In this document: positions 37,291 to 49,596 of the stretch, piece after piece
Numbering within the stretch: position 1 is the stretch's first letter
How the letters are laid out: every line of letters starts with the position of its first letter
From: Branchiostoma floridae
Lineage: Eukaryota > Chordata > Leptocardii > Amphioxiformes > Branchiostomatidae
Direction: 5' to 3'
Length of the DNA stretch: 62,000 nt
NCBI RefSeq assembly: GCF_000003815.2
Contig: NC_049980.1
Coordinates: forward strand, 12,096,591-12,158,590
The notes under the pieces: generated by a model
Databases searched by the model: none
Seen by the model: only the letters and a program-made list of their open reading frames with translations
Told to the model about the DNA's origin: nothing
Position numbers and translations under genes: made by a program

Positions 37291-38110
37291 CCCTGTTAGT
37301 TAGAGGGTTAGATAGCAAGGAGAAGGATTTGTATGGATGCACTAATGTACATATGTACATGTACATTATGTCTCAATATGTAGTTGAGTGTTGACTAGCA
37401 TTCTTGCATGAAAAAGTTTTTGCAATGAAATCAGACTATAGAATATTTGTAGAAGAGCCCAACTGTCCAGGGAAGAAACACTGCAGGAGCATATTGCTGC
37501 ACTGTTTTAAAGATGAAGCATACATAATAACATAATACGTAAACGGATCAGCTAAGTCAATATCACAGATCAATTCACTTATGTGCTAACACCTTGACCT
37601 ATGGATCAACCTCTCTAATTAGCGGTCCATTGTGGACCTTCCACCCTTGATTGGGATGAATCAGGAAAACAATGTCGCGCTTAGCATGTGTAATTAACAT
37701 ACATTAAGGGCGATCACCTACCATTGCTAAGCAATGCTCTACAAATTTGTTAAGCTTTTTCAACAGGATTTTATAACGTTCCAAGGAATTGTTGGGATTA
37801 CTTACTGGTACAAATGAAAGCAAGATTTTGCATAATCTTCCGTTAGTTGATACATGATCTTGAATAGTTTGAAACAATACTCTAAGGAAGCCTTCAGTTG
37901 GGACAAGTTGATGCAAGTAAAACTATTTTGTAATCAAAGTTTGTCACTGCCAGTTGGTTTCAGCATACATTTCTACAAAACTCTTCAGGGGCACTGTAGA
38001 TTTTTCTTCTTCTCTCAAACCAATGGCCATTTCCCGAGCCCATCTGCTCCAGGTAATTACCTGGGATTACCCCATCCCCACTGACCGGTAATTACCTTCC
38101 AAGAAATAAG
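37291..38110. promoter_or_regulatory. candidate conserved non-coding block
   Basis: The block includes AATTAGCGG-TCC-ATTGT at 37617-37633 (homeodomain plus Sox-like core), the palindrome CATTGCTAAGCAATG at 37722-37736, AGGTAATTACCT at 38051-38062 and GGTAATTACC at 38087-38096, with GGATTACC between the last two. Clustering of perfect palindromes supports a regulatory element. No coding frame was seen. Confidence 0.4.
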
Positions 38111-40662
38111 ATCTCGGGCAGAGACTTGATCGACACCGATGCTTGTCCAACCAAGGGTGGTAATCTACTGCATATCCCTGGATAATCAACTCGATAATGG
38201 CTTTTTACTCGGGGAAACGCAGTTGACATTTTTGCTAACAAGGCAATTTCCCTGGCTTTGCAAGGTCCAGCGACCGCCATCAATATTGATAGGAAAGTTG
38301 ACAGTCCTGATGTTTAACATACTCATACAAATGACATCATCCCAGAGAAACATGTACATGAAGGTTGCAAGGTGATGAAGGTGAGTCTAAGGTCACACCA
38401 GGTCCTTAACATGGTGCAAAGTTATAAGATCCCTACTTAACTTGTCCGTATCCATTTTACTTATAAGAGAGCATAAGATACCAGTGCTATACCAAAAAAC
38501 AGTAGCAGGATTCTGTTTGATCTCTTTCTCAAAGTTGCAGTGTACCCCTGTCCCAGGATATTCCAACACAATTGAAGCACTTCTACCTCTCCATAACCAC
38601 TCTCATATCATGTCCTACTGTGTATCTTATTGTGCACACTAAGGGGCATAACACTAATAATGTTGCCACTGTGGTACAAGATATGCTTGGGTCACAATTC
38701 CTAACAAAAAGTTTAATCATAGTATCACTCGAAACTGCTTCCAAAATTTGAGTCTAGCATTATCTTTATTGTACCCTCTACCTGTGTGATGTTCCACATT
38801 GACTGCTGAAAAAAGAGTGACATAGATTGAAAAATATAAAACTTGCACACTGGAATGGGAACTGCAAAGTTGTAATGGCTTGCAAAAACCTTTTCAATTG
38901 TATAGTAATTCAACTCACAAGTTAAAGAGAGTGAAAACTGAACAATAGTCAATTCCATACAAGGGACATGTCAAATGTTATTGGCAGCAGACTTCTGAGT
39001 TCAAGAAGTTATCACATGGCAGTTAAATTCAAAGTTCAGTTGAATTGCCCTCCATGTTCTGTGGTAGCTGTTTTACTGCTCTTTTTCATTCCCTTTGACC
39101 TTTCCTTTATAGTACAAGCTAACTAAAGTGAAGGTACTTCCTCGTAACACAGCACCAGTTACGACCAAAGATTAATGACCCTCTCCTTGGTGCTGAAAAT
39201 GCGGTTATGATGTTGGTTATGAATGTCATTGGATATGGACCTGGCATTTTATGAGGTTTTGACTAAAAATCTCATCAATGTATGGGAATTTCTTTGGCAA
39301 CAACAGTAGTGGCCACATTAACAACAGGTTGTTAAAAAATTACTAAAGTCAAAGTTTTACAAAGTTTAAATTAAGATTATTGCATCCCTATAAAATTGGC
39401 TTTTCTGTGTTATGGGAGATTGCCGCTATTTAAAGCTTCTGCATGGAACCATCCCTTTTGTGGTAGATTACACTGAATGCAATAGTATACAAAAGCAGAA
39501 TGAAAGTTTATACTTGTCTATTAGCTTTCAGGTGGTACCCTCTTTAACACTGTTTAAGTCCCTTTGACAATAAAGAAGCCAACTTTTTGTGTCTGAGCCA
39601 CTAAGTATGGGCTATTGACCAATTCAATATCCTCATAAAGTCCTGTTATATCACTGCACAGTCTAAAACATTCATAGAATTACTTCCATAAGTTCTCCTG
39701 ATTGACTGACAGACTAGCATTTACCCTCATGCTGATCCTCTCTAGATAAGGATATGCCCCCAGTTCAGAGGCCATTACCACACACTGCCCTTTGGAGTTG
39801 GCCTTTTCCATAAGAGCCTCTATTCCCCAGACAACTTCTGGATTACTTTATAACTGCTGTCTGTGCACGATAAAAGGGAAGGGTTTTCCAGTCATGAAGG
39901 TCACCTTGCCGGGTAATCTGGGAAAATCGGCAATCTGTGACTGTCGGATTAGGCCATAATGCTCGATGAACGCCCTGACTGGACGCTCACAACTTTTGGG
40001 GGGACTTCTTCACGGCTGGACACACCCATATCATTTCAAGATGTTCAACATGTACAAGCAAGGATGACCAGTGGGGAATAGCTGGTACATACTGTAACTG
40101 TAAGACAATGTTGAATTGTAAACAATTCTGCATTGTGTTGTAAAGGAAAGTCATCCACAGGTCTGCTATCATGTACATTTATATGCAAACCTACAAATAA
40201 ACAGGTGAAGAAACCTTTTGATTTTGCATGAAGTTACACAGTGTAACAATTCATAATGTATAATGGCAGTTACACTGTGGGGGAACAAGTTACATTGTAG
40301 CAATCAGCCAAGTATCAAGTGATCATTAAACAGTGCATCCTCCTATCTCAGGCCAGCCAAAACAAATACAGTTACTATTCTTTTATCCAAATAACAGTAA
40401 ATATACATCAATCAATCGATAAAGAGTATGTAATTTTTCTTTACAATTCCTCTGGAAAATACACGTCCATCAAACACATGATTTACCCTTTATACATCAA
40501 TAGCTCAACTGCCCATACTACCGAGCGAATCTAACATCCAATATCACCTGAGCATCCCTAATCATTTTTCCAATGTTGAAAATTAATGTGACCGAAGGGT
40601 CAGGCTAATAGCAACGAAGCGTTCATGTTTCCCATCAGAAGTATTGTAGGGTAGAGACGTAC
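38111..40662. other. non-coding; patch at about 39690-39990
   Basis: 38375 carries a good plus-strand donor (GAAG/GTGAGT) with only a 35-base open segment after CATCATCCCAG. 39690-39990 is a complex, GGATTA-containing patch that may be constrained. Nothing else was found. Confidence 0.4.
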
Positions 40663-40774
40663 CTTCTCTCTGTTGCAGACTGTGTGTGGCTGGTGACACT
40701 CGCTGACTCAGGACTGCTGGCAGCTCCAATCCTCTGACAAACACCTGCACAATATGATCCGCTTACGCTCCCAC
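40663..40774 (-). CDS. candidate minus-strand exon, 112 bases
   Basis: On the minus strand an acceptor CTCCGGTTTTATTTCCAG and a donor GAGAAG/GTACGT bound 112 bases. Two frames contain stops; the third is open for 36 codons and reads GSVSGSYCAGVCQRIGAA, then a serine/threonine-rich tail ending SATER. It starts with two bases finishing a codon and ends with two left over (phase compatible with the exon at 24832). It sits inside a CpG-rich, conserved-looking 40.64-41.34 kb block, so an untranslated or alternative 5-prime exon is also possible. Family unknown. Confidence 0.38.
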
Positions 40775-41340
40775 CTGGAAATAAAACCGGAGAAGCTCTT
40801 TAGAAATCTAACCCTGCCATTGGGTGAATCTAAAATCTCTTCTCATGAATAATTTGAGACGGTAAATCCAACCTTAGTGAGATAAAGCAGTGGTGACCCA
40901 ATACAAGTGAAAGAAAAATAGGCGAGCTTCTCAATCTTTGATCTCGTCTAACGGTAATGGCTCTCTATTCCCACGAAAGAAAATAGTTTGCCCGTATCTT
41001 CAGTTATCTTCGGGGAGTAATTCTGTCAGTACTGGTGTGCCACCCCGGTACAGCAGAAGAAAAACGTTACATTATTGAAGTGATCATTACCAGTGATAAT
41101 AGGCTCCCGTCTCCCAGCCGAGGAAACCAATTTACTGCCCCATTTTGGCAGTAACAGGAACAAGAAACTTGGCAGACAATGTGATAACATCATTTAGTGC
41201 CTGACTTGGAACATTTAACAGACATCTAGATCCTTCAAGTCACGAGGCGACTTGCGCCACTGCGTTCAGATCTGATGCAATTTGGAGGTTCAAGGCTGAC
41301 TTCCCTCACTTTGATCTTTCTTTAGAAAGCCAGTCAAAAT
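40775..41340. promoter_or_regulatory. candidate conserved non-coding block next to an exon candidate
   Basis: This is complex, CpG-containing DNA with no frame, directly upstream (minus-strand sense) of the candidate exon. It holds GATCATTACC and AATTTACTGCC-type words but no decisive site. It may be an intronic enhancer or a promoter-proximal region. Confidence 0.3.
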
Positions 41341-44300
41341 TATAGAACCCGATTGATACATTTAACATTTTTCTAAAAATTCATTGCACTAAATATTTCA
41401 GCCTGTTTCACACTGATTCAAGAGATATGTTTTTGTCATCTTTTTGTAGCTCGATAAACAAAGCTTTTGTCCATTTAATAAACTTAACATTAGGCTGCTT
41501 AAAACTTTGTCTCGTCCTAACTTTTACTGAAAATGGTACTTTTAAAAATGGATTGAAGGCAGGCCCCAAATGGTGGCTCCCAAGACCACTTAGGCCATTA
41601 TCCACCTTTCCTGAGTGATCAATAAGCTAACGATCATTAGAGAAAATTGAATAGGCCTTCCTGGGCATTACACTAATTGAAATTGGTTTCCCCAAAATAG
41701 GTGCCTACCCAAAATGCTGCTTTGTTATTGCCATCTTGATAGGCAGTCCTGTCCCATCACCATGTTTAAAGCAGAGTGGTGATTATGGAGCACGATGAAT
41801 GGAACGTTGGGATTTCACTTGGGCAGGTTACAGTTTCCTTCCACACAAAAATGAGCCTTGTTAGCTGCTGAGGAAAGGGCGAATTTCCTGTGCAGGGCTG
41901 GGGCACAATTACTGTTGGCACAAGCATGTGCACCAATGTCACATACAGTATACATGAGTACATTGAAAATTCAATTTTGTTCATAGGAAATTAGGAACCA
42001 TACTATAATTATAAACTTAGTTCTTCTTCTGTATATCTAGGCTCTATAAAGACCCTTCTTCCTGGAATCAATGAAATACATAAATTTAATGGCCAGACAA
42101 AGTAAGCTTACATACACATTTGTACAGTTGCAATACCCTATATAGCATACCTAACATTGCAACTTTGTTTTTTTTTGTGCATATTTTCCTTTTCTATGCA
42201 AAAATTTTCTTTTCATATACTTGTACATTTCATATACTTGTGTGCTGAGTCTGGTTTTCCATGCTAATTACCTACAAGTGTGTGCCCACTAGTACTGTAC
42301 TTTGAACAGAGTGGATGGTTGAACTTCCTTTCAACTATAACTACTGATTACCTGACTACTTTACGGAAATTGATATCTACAGTGGGGATTTGGTACATGT
42401 ATACATTTCCTAACATTGAAACACTTGTGATGATGATGAATGGAATGAGGAAGTGAATTATGACTGGAACTCTGGTAATGTCAAAAACCACTTCCAATAG
42501 GACTCATCAGTTCATACTCTACTAAGGCAATTGGACCAACTCTCATATTTTCTATGCTAATATATGCAAGGATTTTCAATCCAGGGGCTTAGCAGTAACA
42601 TGCGGTATCATCTAGAATTGCCTTGTGCTAGATCCGATTATTTTGCAAAGGATTTCATGTACAGTTTTTGGCTTTGCATCCAGGCGATGTTTGAGATTAT
42701 TTGAAGCCCCAGTATCACACATTCAGGACCTTAGCACGACTTACTCCCAAGTGATCCCCAACCATAGCTGGCGTTGGGTTGGGAGTAGACTAGAGTCCTA
42801 TCATAGTATTATAGCTCTTCTTCATTCCTCTGATTGTATCCAAGCAGAATATGACTTTCTTGCTGATGATTTTGAAAATTTGTAGTCAGCTGGCACAGAT
42901 GACTTTTAAAGTCTAGAGGGCAACCTCACAACCAACTCCCAACCACAGATGACCTTTCTCTCTGGAGAAGGTCAGGAGGCCATGGTCAGCTATTTGTGAC
43001 AAGGGTTTAAAGAACAGGCCATCATGTGTGTCAGCTCTTGTTTTTTTAGTGGTTTTGAATCGTATCCTTTTACTGCTCCTTTACATGTTCAATGTTCTCC
43101 CATTGCTGCTTATGCACAACTTCTGTTGAACTGAAACAAACATGTGCACTCAGCTCTTTTTCAAGACAGCTCTTCCAATAATGTGCAGTTGCTATAACTC
43201 ACTGCAAGCTTAGCCTGCAATAAAATCTACCCCTGTGACTGCGAAGACACTTTGTCTTATCTGCTGACCAAAGAATTTCCTTGGACGATTCTTCCACCGA
43301 AGCTACAGCTGTGAAAAACACATTTTTGTTGCATGAGCAATTTTGGACAGAGTTTGTGCTATGAAAGGCCAAGGACCTCAGAACTCTGTGGGGACAACAC
43401 CTAATGAATATACTTTGCAGAAACTCCTTTGGAAACACATGCAATATTCCTGTCAATCCTCTTAGTCCAAGATAGGTATGCTATCCAGTAAAATCTGGTG
43501 TGGACTGCCTTGCAGAAAAGGGCCTGACTATGGTCTTGAGAGATCTCATGTCCATACTGGCACCAAACTCTAGATTAAATCTTGCCCAAAGCCAATTTTG
43601 CATTGTAAAATCCTTTATCCAATTCCAACAGTCTGTAGACAATATCTGACAAAACAGAGCCCTGGTGCTTGATTCTGAAATGATAACCCAGTCCAGGACA
43701 AATACTAAATGAACGCCGAAAAGTTAACCATTCTGCACATACTCCTAAATATTGCGACTCCAATTTTCCACATATTTTGTATTTCTAGATGACATATGGG
43801 ATATGGAAATGGACAGTTTGAGGCAGTCATAAGTACCACTATAAATTCTACCATCAAATACACATTTTCTATACCATACATGTGTTTGAAGCAAGAATTG
43901 CCTCTGGACAGCCTGCAAACAAGCATTAATGTACTTGGAAATCATACTGCCTATTTAGAAAATGCCACCGCCCCAAACCAGTCATTACCGCAACCCACGT
44001 AGCTCCAGAACAGACGACTGTCTGCAGGCTAAGTCCTCCTGTGCCTAAGTATCATGTTCATAATTAGACATTTGGCAATGGAAGAACTAGTGCTGACCAG
44101 AAGGATGTACATGTACATGTAATGAGAAACTGCAGAAGTATGCATTTGTGTAGATACTGGTTAGAATTTTCCTACTGCAATCTCAACATTTCTACAAAGA
44201 AATTTCAAAGATTTCTATAAATCTTGATGATATGCTGTGTGGTGGTTCTATTTTCACATTTTTGGGGGTCACCCAGGTCCCCTCCACAGCAAATACCTGG

Positions 44301-45284
44301 CACTGTGAATATGCCTTTCTGACATATTGTTATTGCACTACAGAATTCTTTCAACCATAGATTTAGAATCAGAATGAATTTACAGTACACACAGTACACA
44401 ACTTCAGTTATAATTTTGCTTTCCCAACTTTCTGCAAGCAGAGAGAAGTTAAAAGCCAAAGTCAACTTGTTCTACTTGCCGTGGCGGGGTGTGATATAGC
44501 GGAAGAGGCCTAAAGATTTCTTGGCATGAAATATGCATGGCAAGGTTTCCTCCACTCTCCATCCATCTTCTGCCGTGGTACTAATGGCTAAGATAGAGTT
44601 TCCATCTAGCCTGAAATTACTTGGGATGGGAGTCTTCAATTTTCCTGTGGAAAGCATTGGAGCTCAGCCATTGATTGGAATAACCACTACTTTACTTAGA
44701 GTTATCTGGATTCATGGTTCATTTGAGTTAAGAATAATCTTCACTGTGTAATCATTTACGCCACTGAGAAAGCACCAGACCAAGCAATGAGGGAATTTTG
44801 CCACTAGTAGTCGTCAGAAAAGGTTATAACATGCTCAAAATGTACACAAGCCATATTGCAGCTAAGAAATCAAACACTCTCAGTTGAAATCCACCAAAAA
44901 ATGTACATGTATGTCAATATCTTACATGCACATGTGTGCCAATGTCGATTCTAAAAATTCAAGTGACACGTTTGCCACCCAGCCATTCAATTATGCAAAA
45001 ATTAACATTGTTAATGACTAAAAAGAAGTACAAGTGTCTTTAAGAGAGATGCTCATCTACACATGTACTATACTTCCAACAGTTTTATCACGAATATAAA
45101 GCTAGCATGAGTTATGGCCACTTTTCAGGCATGGCAGCAACATTGAAAACAAAGCATAAGGCAGTGAAATCCTTTCTAACAAGTTCATCATGTTGCACTT
45201 AAGATGAAAGTGTAACATGACAACATATTGACAGATTCCGCCATTAGACAACATGGCAGTTCTGGAGTACATACAGTAATGCTG
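41341..45284. other. non-coding, nothing firm
   Basis: Nearly 4 kb have only short chance frames. TTCATATACTTGT is duplicated at about 42212-42240, and a TACATG microsatellite lies at 44106-44120. Confidence 0.5.
44106..44120. repeat. (TACATG)n microsatellite
   Basis: TGTACATGTACATGT. Confidence 0.85.
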
Positions 45285-45490
45285 CTACATGTACCTACAT
45301 GTTGTCCTGTACCTGTGAATCCCTATATATAATGTATCAATAATAAAGCCCAAAAATTGCTTTGATTTGTCCATTATCCTCAAGGAAACACTTGAGATAA
45401 ATAAAGGAAGAATTAGAAGAAAATCTTTATTGCACTTGGGTGTTCCAAATGACAGTTGAGATATCCTCTGGTGCTTCACTAAGTTGGCAC
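45285..45490 (-). CDS. weak candidate terminal exon, minus strand
   Basis: A very strong acceptor is read on the minus strand (CCATTTTTTTTTTACGCAG). Two frames continue: one is open for 67 codons to 45285, containing KHQRISQLSFGTPKCNK; another gives CQLSEAPEDISTVIWNTQ and stops at TAA within CAATAAAG (45426-45431 complement), where the stop overlaps a poly(A) signal. The second reading is the more exon-like. No family was recognised. Confidence 0.2.
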
Positions 45491-45961
45491 CTGCGTAAAA
45501 AAAAAATGGTACAGCCAGCAAAGGATATTCAAGTTCAACCAGGTAAAGACGTAAACAAGCAGAGGCAGACTAGCATGGAACTTCCTTTGTTGCCCGTGGC
45601 TCTGTCACTCATATTAACATAGCGTAAAGTCTCTGCACACCTGTGAGCAACATCCAACTCATCTAAAGTGACACCTGATAGATAGTTGGGATTTCCTGGC
45701 AGGTGGGGGGAGGATCACACTTAAGCTGTCCTGGAGCCATCCTCCTTGTCAAACTCTCCACGAAAAGGTTGGAGGAACTGTATTTTAATCAGAAGACATG
45801 AAATGAATTCGAAAATGCATGCAGTGTAGCTGAAGGATCTGGCTAATATTTCATGGTGGAGTAAACTTTCTCACCTGCAATCAGTAAAACTATCCACCAC
45901 CTTCCTCCAGGCAGTACGTCTAAACGTGTGGTGCTCAACACCTTCAATATTCTATAGATTG
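45491..45961. other. non-coding, nothing seen
   Basis: No structure or protein-like frame was found. Confidence 0.5.
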
Positions 45962-46107
45962 CAGGGCTCAAAATACTGGGTGTATACCACACTTTTGTAC
46001 ACAGAAAATAAGAATTGTGCACCTTAATCTTTGATCGTGGGTGCACCAGCGCACATGGATATCTGTGAAGTGTGTAGCTATAGGGATGTGTGCAAATTTC
46101 AAGCCCT
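45962..46107. mobile_element. hAT-like MITE, about 146 bp
   Basis: The left end CAGGGCTCAAAATACTGGG matches the reverse complement of the right end of the element at 61399-61863 almost exactly. The right end AATTTCAAGCCCTT is its inverted partner with the last base changed. Flanks TAGATTG and TTGATTG are a nearly intact target duplication. The CAGGG terminus and shared GTGCACC words place both in one hAT-type family. Confidence 0.72.
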
Positions 46108-46137
46108 TGATTGCTGTTTGTACTTGCAAATGCATGT

Positions 46138-46163
46138 ACAAACAAATTATACAAACAAATTAT
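46138..46163. repeat. 13-base tandem duplication
   Basis: ACAAACAAATTAT occurs twice in direct succession. Confidence 0.95.
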
Positions 46164-47500
46164 CAACACTGTCCAAGAAGACCGCTGGGGGACCAATTAA
46201 ATTTGGTCTATATGGACAAGTTCTAGTTTTATGAATGTACAAGTTGCATGAATGCAAAAGATTTTTCTAATAAAACGTCACACATAAAGTAGTCACTATA
46301 GTCTATTATCTATAGACAGAATTCTCAACATTTGTGTCAATGGGAAAAACTAACTAAGGGACCATCAAAAAGTGGCCACAGAAGTGGTCCTAACATAGAA
46401 GTGGTCACTTGTACAGGTTTTCAAGAATATAACAGCCCATGACTATTTGTCTAATAACTGACAAGTCTTGGCAAGGAATATCTTATACCTGTTGTCATCT
46501 CTTCATCCATACTCTTCATTTTAAACCCTGGTCTAGTCTTGTGACATTACATATTTATGACTAGTCCCAATGCAGATGTGAAATTGTCGTATATTACATC
46601 AAATAATTTGCAATCAATACGCATGATTGTATTTCCTGGTCTTTATGCTGAACCTTGGTCGGGACATACAATCTCATACTGTAGGCTGGATAATTGGCCA
46701 CCATTGCTGCTGGCTACAATTATTCATACTCAGACTATACCAAGAAGGGTGATGTTCAGCCTTCAGGTACAGAATATGTAAGTACACAATGTACCTCTCC
46801 AGTAGTGAGATTTTATGTTAGAGATTACAAACAGGCATTAGGACAACGCAACTTTTCACAACTAATGTTAATCTTTGCAACAGTTTTTAATACCCCATGA
46901 AAACCTTTTTCCCTCTGCAGGGAGCCCCCGCAAAAATAAACAAATTTACAGTATGCATCCAAGAAACAGTACTTAATCGCTTTTAACACACCAGCTATTC
47001 CGACATGTAGCTCTCACAACTCATGTGATTTCTCCAAGGAACAGCAAGTTTCCTGGCAATATCCTGTTCAAATTAACAACCTCCATCGAAGTAATTTCCA
47101 AACATATTGTTGTATGGCCCATGTAAGTCGTGGAGCAAACATTTTCTTGAAAACATTCTTGACATTACAAATGTTGCTCAGCTAAAATCAAGAGCTTCAG
47201 TTTGCTTATCATACTAGTATAAGTTATATTTAATTAAAAAGTTATGGGAATATGGATGAAGATAATGAACCGGAAATGAAAAATGTTCCTGACAACATCT
47301 TTATACAAGTTATGTTCGTGTTCTCTTCAAATTGCTTTTCATAGCTTCTGTGCACGTTTGAAATGGGAAATACAAGATAAAGCATCTATCCATCCTTCCC
47401 CACGCACAATAGTTGATGGAAATCCGTGTTGGCGCCAGGCATGAAATTTCAGCGTACCTATATGAGAGATAACCCCCCTGACCCTCTGGTGGGGAGAGCA
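46164..47500. other. non-coding, nothing firm
   Basis: Plus-strand 46694-46775 reads a protein-like YNYSYSDYTKKGD before a donor TAT/GTAAGT, but a TAA sits directly upstream with no acceptor between, so it is not supported as an exon. Confidence 0.45.
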
Positions 47501-47871
47501 ATAAAATGGAGGTGCAGGCTGCTATATAAATGTCCCTCTTGATCTGGAGAATGAAGCTATACCTACCACGATTACCATATTTACATCGTGTGTGCCGTGA
47601 TCTTTGCTACTCCGCATAAAGCACCAAAGGGCGAAAATCCAAAAGTTTCATCGGGAACATGAAATGGGATCGGCCTCATGACATACAATATATTGGCACT
47701 CCTTCAGTGATTTACTGCACCGACTCTCAACATGCTTCCCAAGTCATAAACAAGGCTTTTCATATGGTGTGCCTCCTAGCAAGATGGGGCGGTTTAGAAA
47801 GCAATAAAGCCGGCATACATCTAAGTGAACGTCGCAGCTGCGTTATATAGGATTATCTTACTTTTACTCAC
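47501..47871. other. conserved-looking block downstream of the best exon candidate
   Basis: Complex, CpG-containing DNA, including TCATAAACAAGG and CGCAGCTGCG. The plus frame 47659-47850 has no protein features. In minus-strand sense this is intron directly after the candidate exon. Confidence 0.3.
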
Positions 47872-48024
47872 CTTTTTACAGACATAAATAGGACCCATTT
47901 CTGTTGAGCCCATTTCATTTGATAAGGAACGGTTGTCGACTTTTATGGCTCTTTTTCCAATAAAGGGAGGATCGGATACATCAAATGTCGTTGGACCGTC
48001 CCACCAAAGGGGTAGGTTGTCAAC
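47872..48024 (-). CDS. best candidate exon (153 bases), minus strand, family unknown
   Basis: On the minus strand the intron ends ATTTTTACCTTCTTTAACTTAG and the exon closes with AAAAAG/GTGAGT, both strong. The 153 bases are exactly 51 codons, phase 0 at both ends. The peptide starts VDNLPLWWDGPTTFDVSDPP and ends STEMGPIYVCKK. Its aromatic/acidic composition and the closing YVCKK resemble the last strand of C-type lectin domains (W.DG ... YICKK). The usual interior cysteine of that fold is missing, so this is a resemblance only. No signal peptide or other domain is present. The exon could be a real cassette or a well-placed chance frame. The nearest minus-strand candidate downstream starts in the wrong phase, so unseen exons would be needed. 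Confidence 0.48.
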
Positions 48025-49073
48025 CTAAGTTAAAGAAGGTAAAAATTCTAAAAAGGAAAGACAATTCTCATATTAAAGATAACTATAGTTGGTAACAGGT
48101 TATCTTAACTTTTTAAAACTATTTTCATTGAAGCGAGACATTAAGAATATAATAAATCATCTATCAAGCCAAAAGTTTGACCTTTTTCAAGCCATGACCT
48201 TATAGTATCCCCGAAATGGATGCAAGAGTATGTTTTCAATGGCAACAAAGTAGTTTTGCAGCTCAAAAACTTTATACATACTGGTACTTTAGTACAGTAA
48301 GGACATGTACGTATTAACATCCCTGAAAAAGATGTTACTTTGATACAAAACTATAGATACAATCTGCCTTCTTTGCCTTTAAAATGGGTAAAGCAATAGA
48401 CCTTTACTTCCCTACTTCATAGATAGTAATCCAACAGATGTGAGGGGGAAAATATCACTTCTTGTAATCAAAAAGATATGATAATGAGGCAATAATTAGT
48501 GGACAGAATATCAATTTTGCATCATTGCCGGAGTCTTCATAAAGAATGGATGATGTTCTGAGTATCCCCTGGGATAGCACATCTTCCAAATTGATTTACA
48601 GGTACAGAAATTAACAGGTTCGTATCCTGTGACCACCAAGACTGTTCACAGGGGAAATGGGGAAATAATCACTCCTTGGATAGTAATGTACACACACTTG
48701 CAAAGGGCCTCTCCACAGTGACAAAAAATGTTTTACCAACCTTATAACTAATATATTAATTAGTTACTGTATCAAATACCATCGGCATGGTTTTGTTTCT
48801 TCGTCGCTTCTTGTTTGTTTGTTTTGTATAAGTATGACCAGAAAAGAACACCTTTACTACAGCAAGCATAGGTAGACCACACAAAACATATCTACATCAA
48901 CTTTGTGAAGATACTGGCTGCACGGATGAAGATCTGCCCAAGGCTATGGAGGATAGCGAAGGATGGAGGGAAGGAGTCATGTCCATCCATGCAACCAGCA
49001 CGCCCCGATGTTGATGATGACTAAGGCTCTAGCTTTTAGGCATAACACACTATAGCTAAGTATGTACGTACAG
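48025..49073. other. non-coding, nothing seen
   Basis: AT-rich with no frame or repeat of note. Confidence 0.5.
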
Positions 49074-49173
49074 NNNNNNNNNNNNNNNNNNNNNNNNNNN
49101 NNNNNNNNNNNNNNNNNNNNNNNNNNNNNNNNNNNNNNNNNNNNNNNNNNNNNNNNNNNNNNNNNNNNNNNNN
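49074..49173. other. assembly gap (100 N)
   Basis: A placeholder-length gap. Frames running across it are artefacts. Confidence 0.99.
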
Positions 49174-49477
49174 CCTCCCTCGCTCTGCTGCCGGGAAGGT
49201 CATCTGGGGTTTCCATAGAACAACTTTGAATTCCATCAAACATTTCAAATATGGTTGCTCCATTTACAATGCATGTTGGCCAGGCGAGATTCAATAAAGG
49301 ATGGTCAAGTAATGTTAGATGTTTGTGCTAAAAACATTGGAATCAATATTCTCAGTTTTTTTTGTTGGAGAACAAAGTTGTTTCTTAAGTTATGGCCTTT
49401 TCCCTACCCAACATTGAATTACTAGGGCAGGTATAGTAGACATGTTGGGCTGGTGCTACAGGAATCACCGTACTCAC

Positions 49478-49596
49478 CGGGGTGATGTTATTTTCACTTC
49501 CATCCAATCAAGGTAACAGTTGCAAATGTTCACTAGTTTCAGTGTATCACTGGGCACATTTCTTGCAAATTGTAATCCCATACACCCGAACCAGTC
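49478..49596 (-). CDS. weak candidate minus-strand exon (119 bases)
   Basis: A strong donor CCCCG/GTGAGT closes 39 open codons that read LVNICNCYLDWMEVKITSP at their end. The acceptor (AGAGTATATCTAG) lacks a pyrimidine tract. The frame begins right after a TAG that would be part of the acceptor. The peptide is protein-like, with three cysteines in total, but it is not assignable. Confidence 0.18.

Noticed and set aside
37125-37394. Frames translated across the 37-kb gap
   Set aside because: They consist largely of unknown residues from N bases; the same holds for frames across 49074-49173.
45428-45437. TATTGCACTT resembling the start of miR-92
   Set aside because: The match ends after about ten bases and there is no complementary arm nearby.
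45843-46196. 117-codon minus frame
   Set aside because: It runs through the hAT-like MITE and its flanks; a by-product of the insertion.
46694-46775. Protein-like frame before a GTAAGT donor
   Set aside because: An in-frame TAA lies immediately upstream with no acceptor between, so it cannot be an internal exon.
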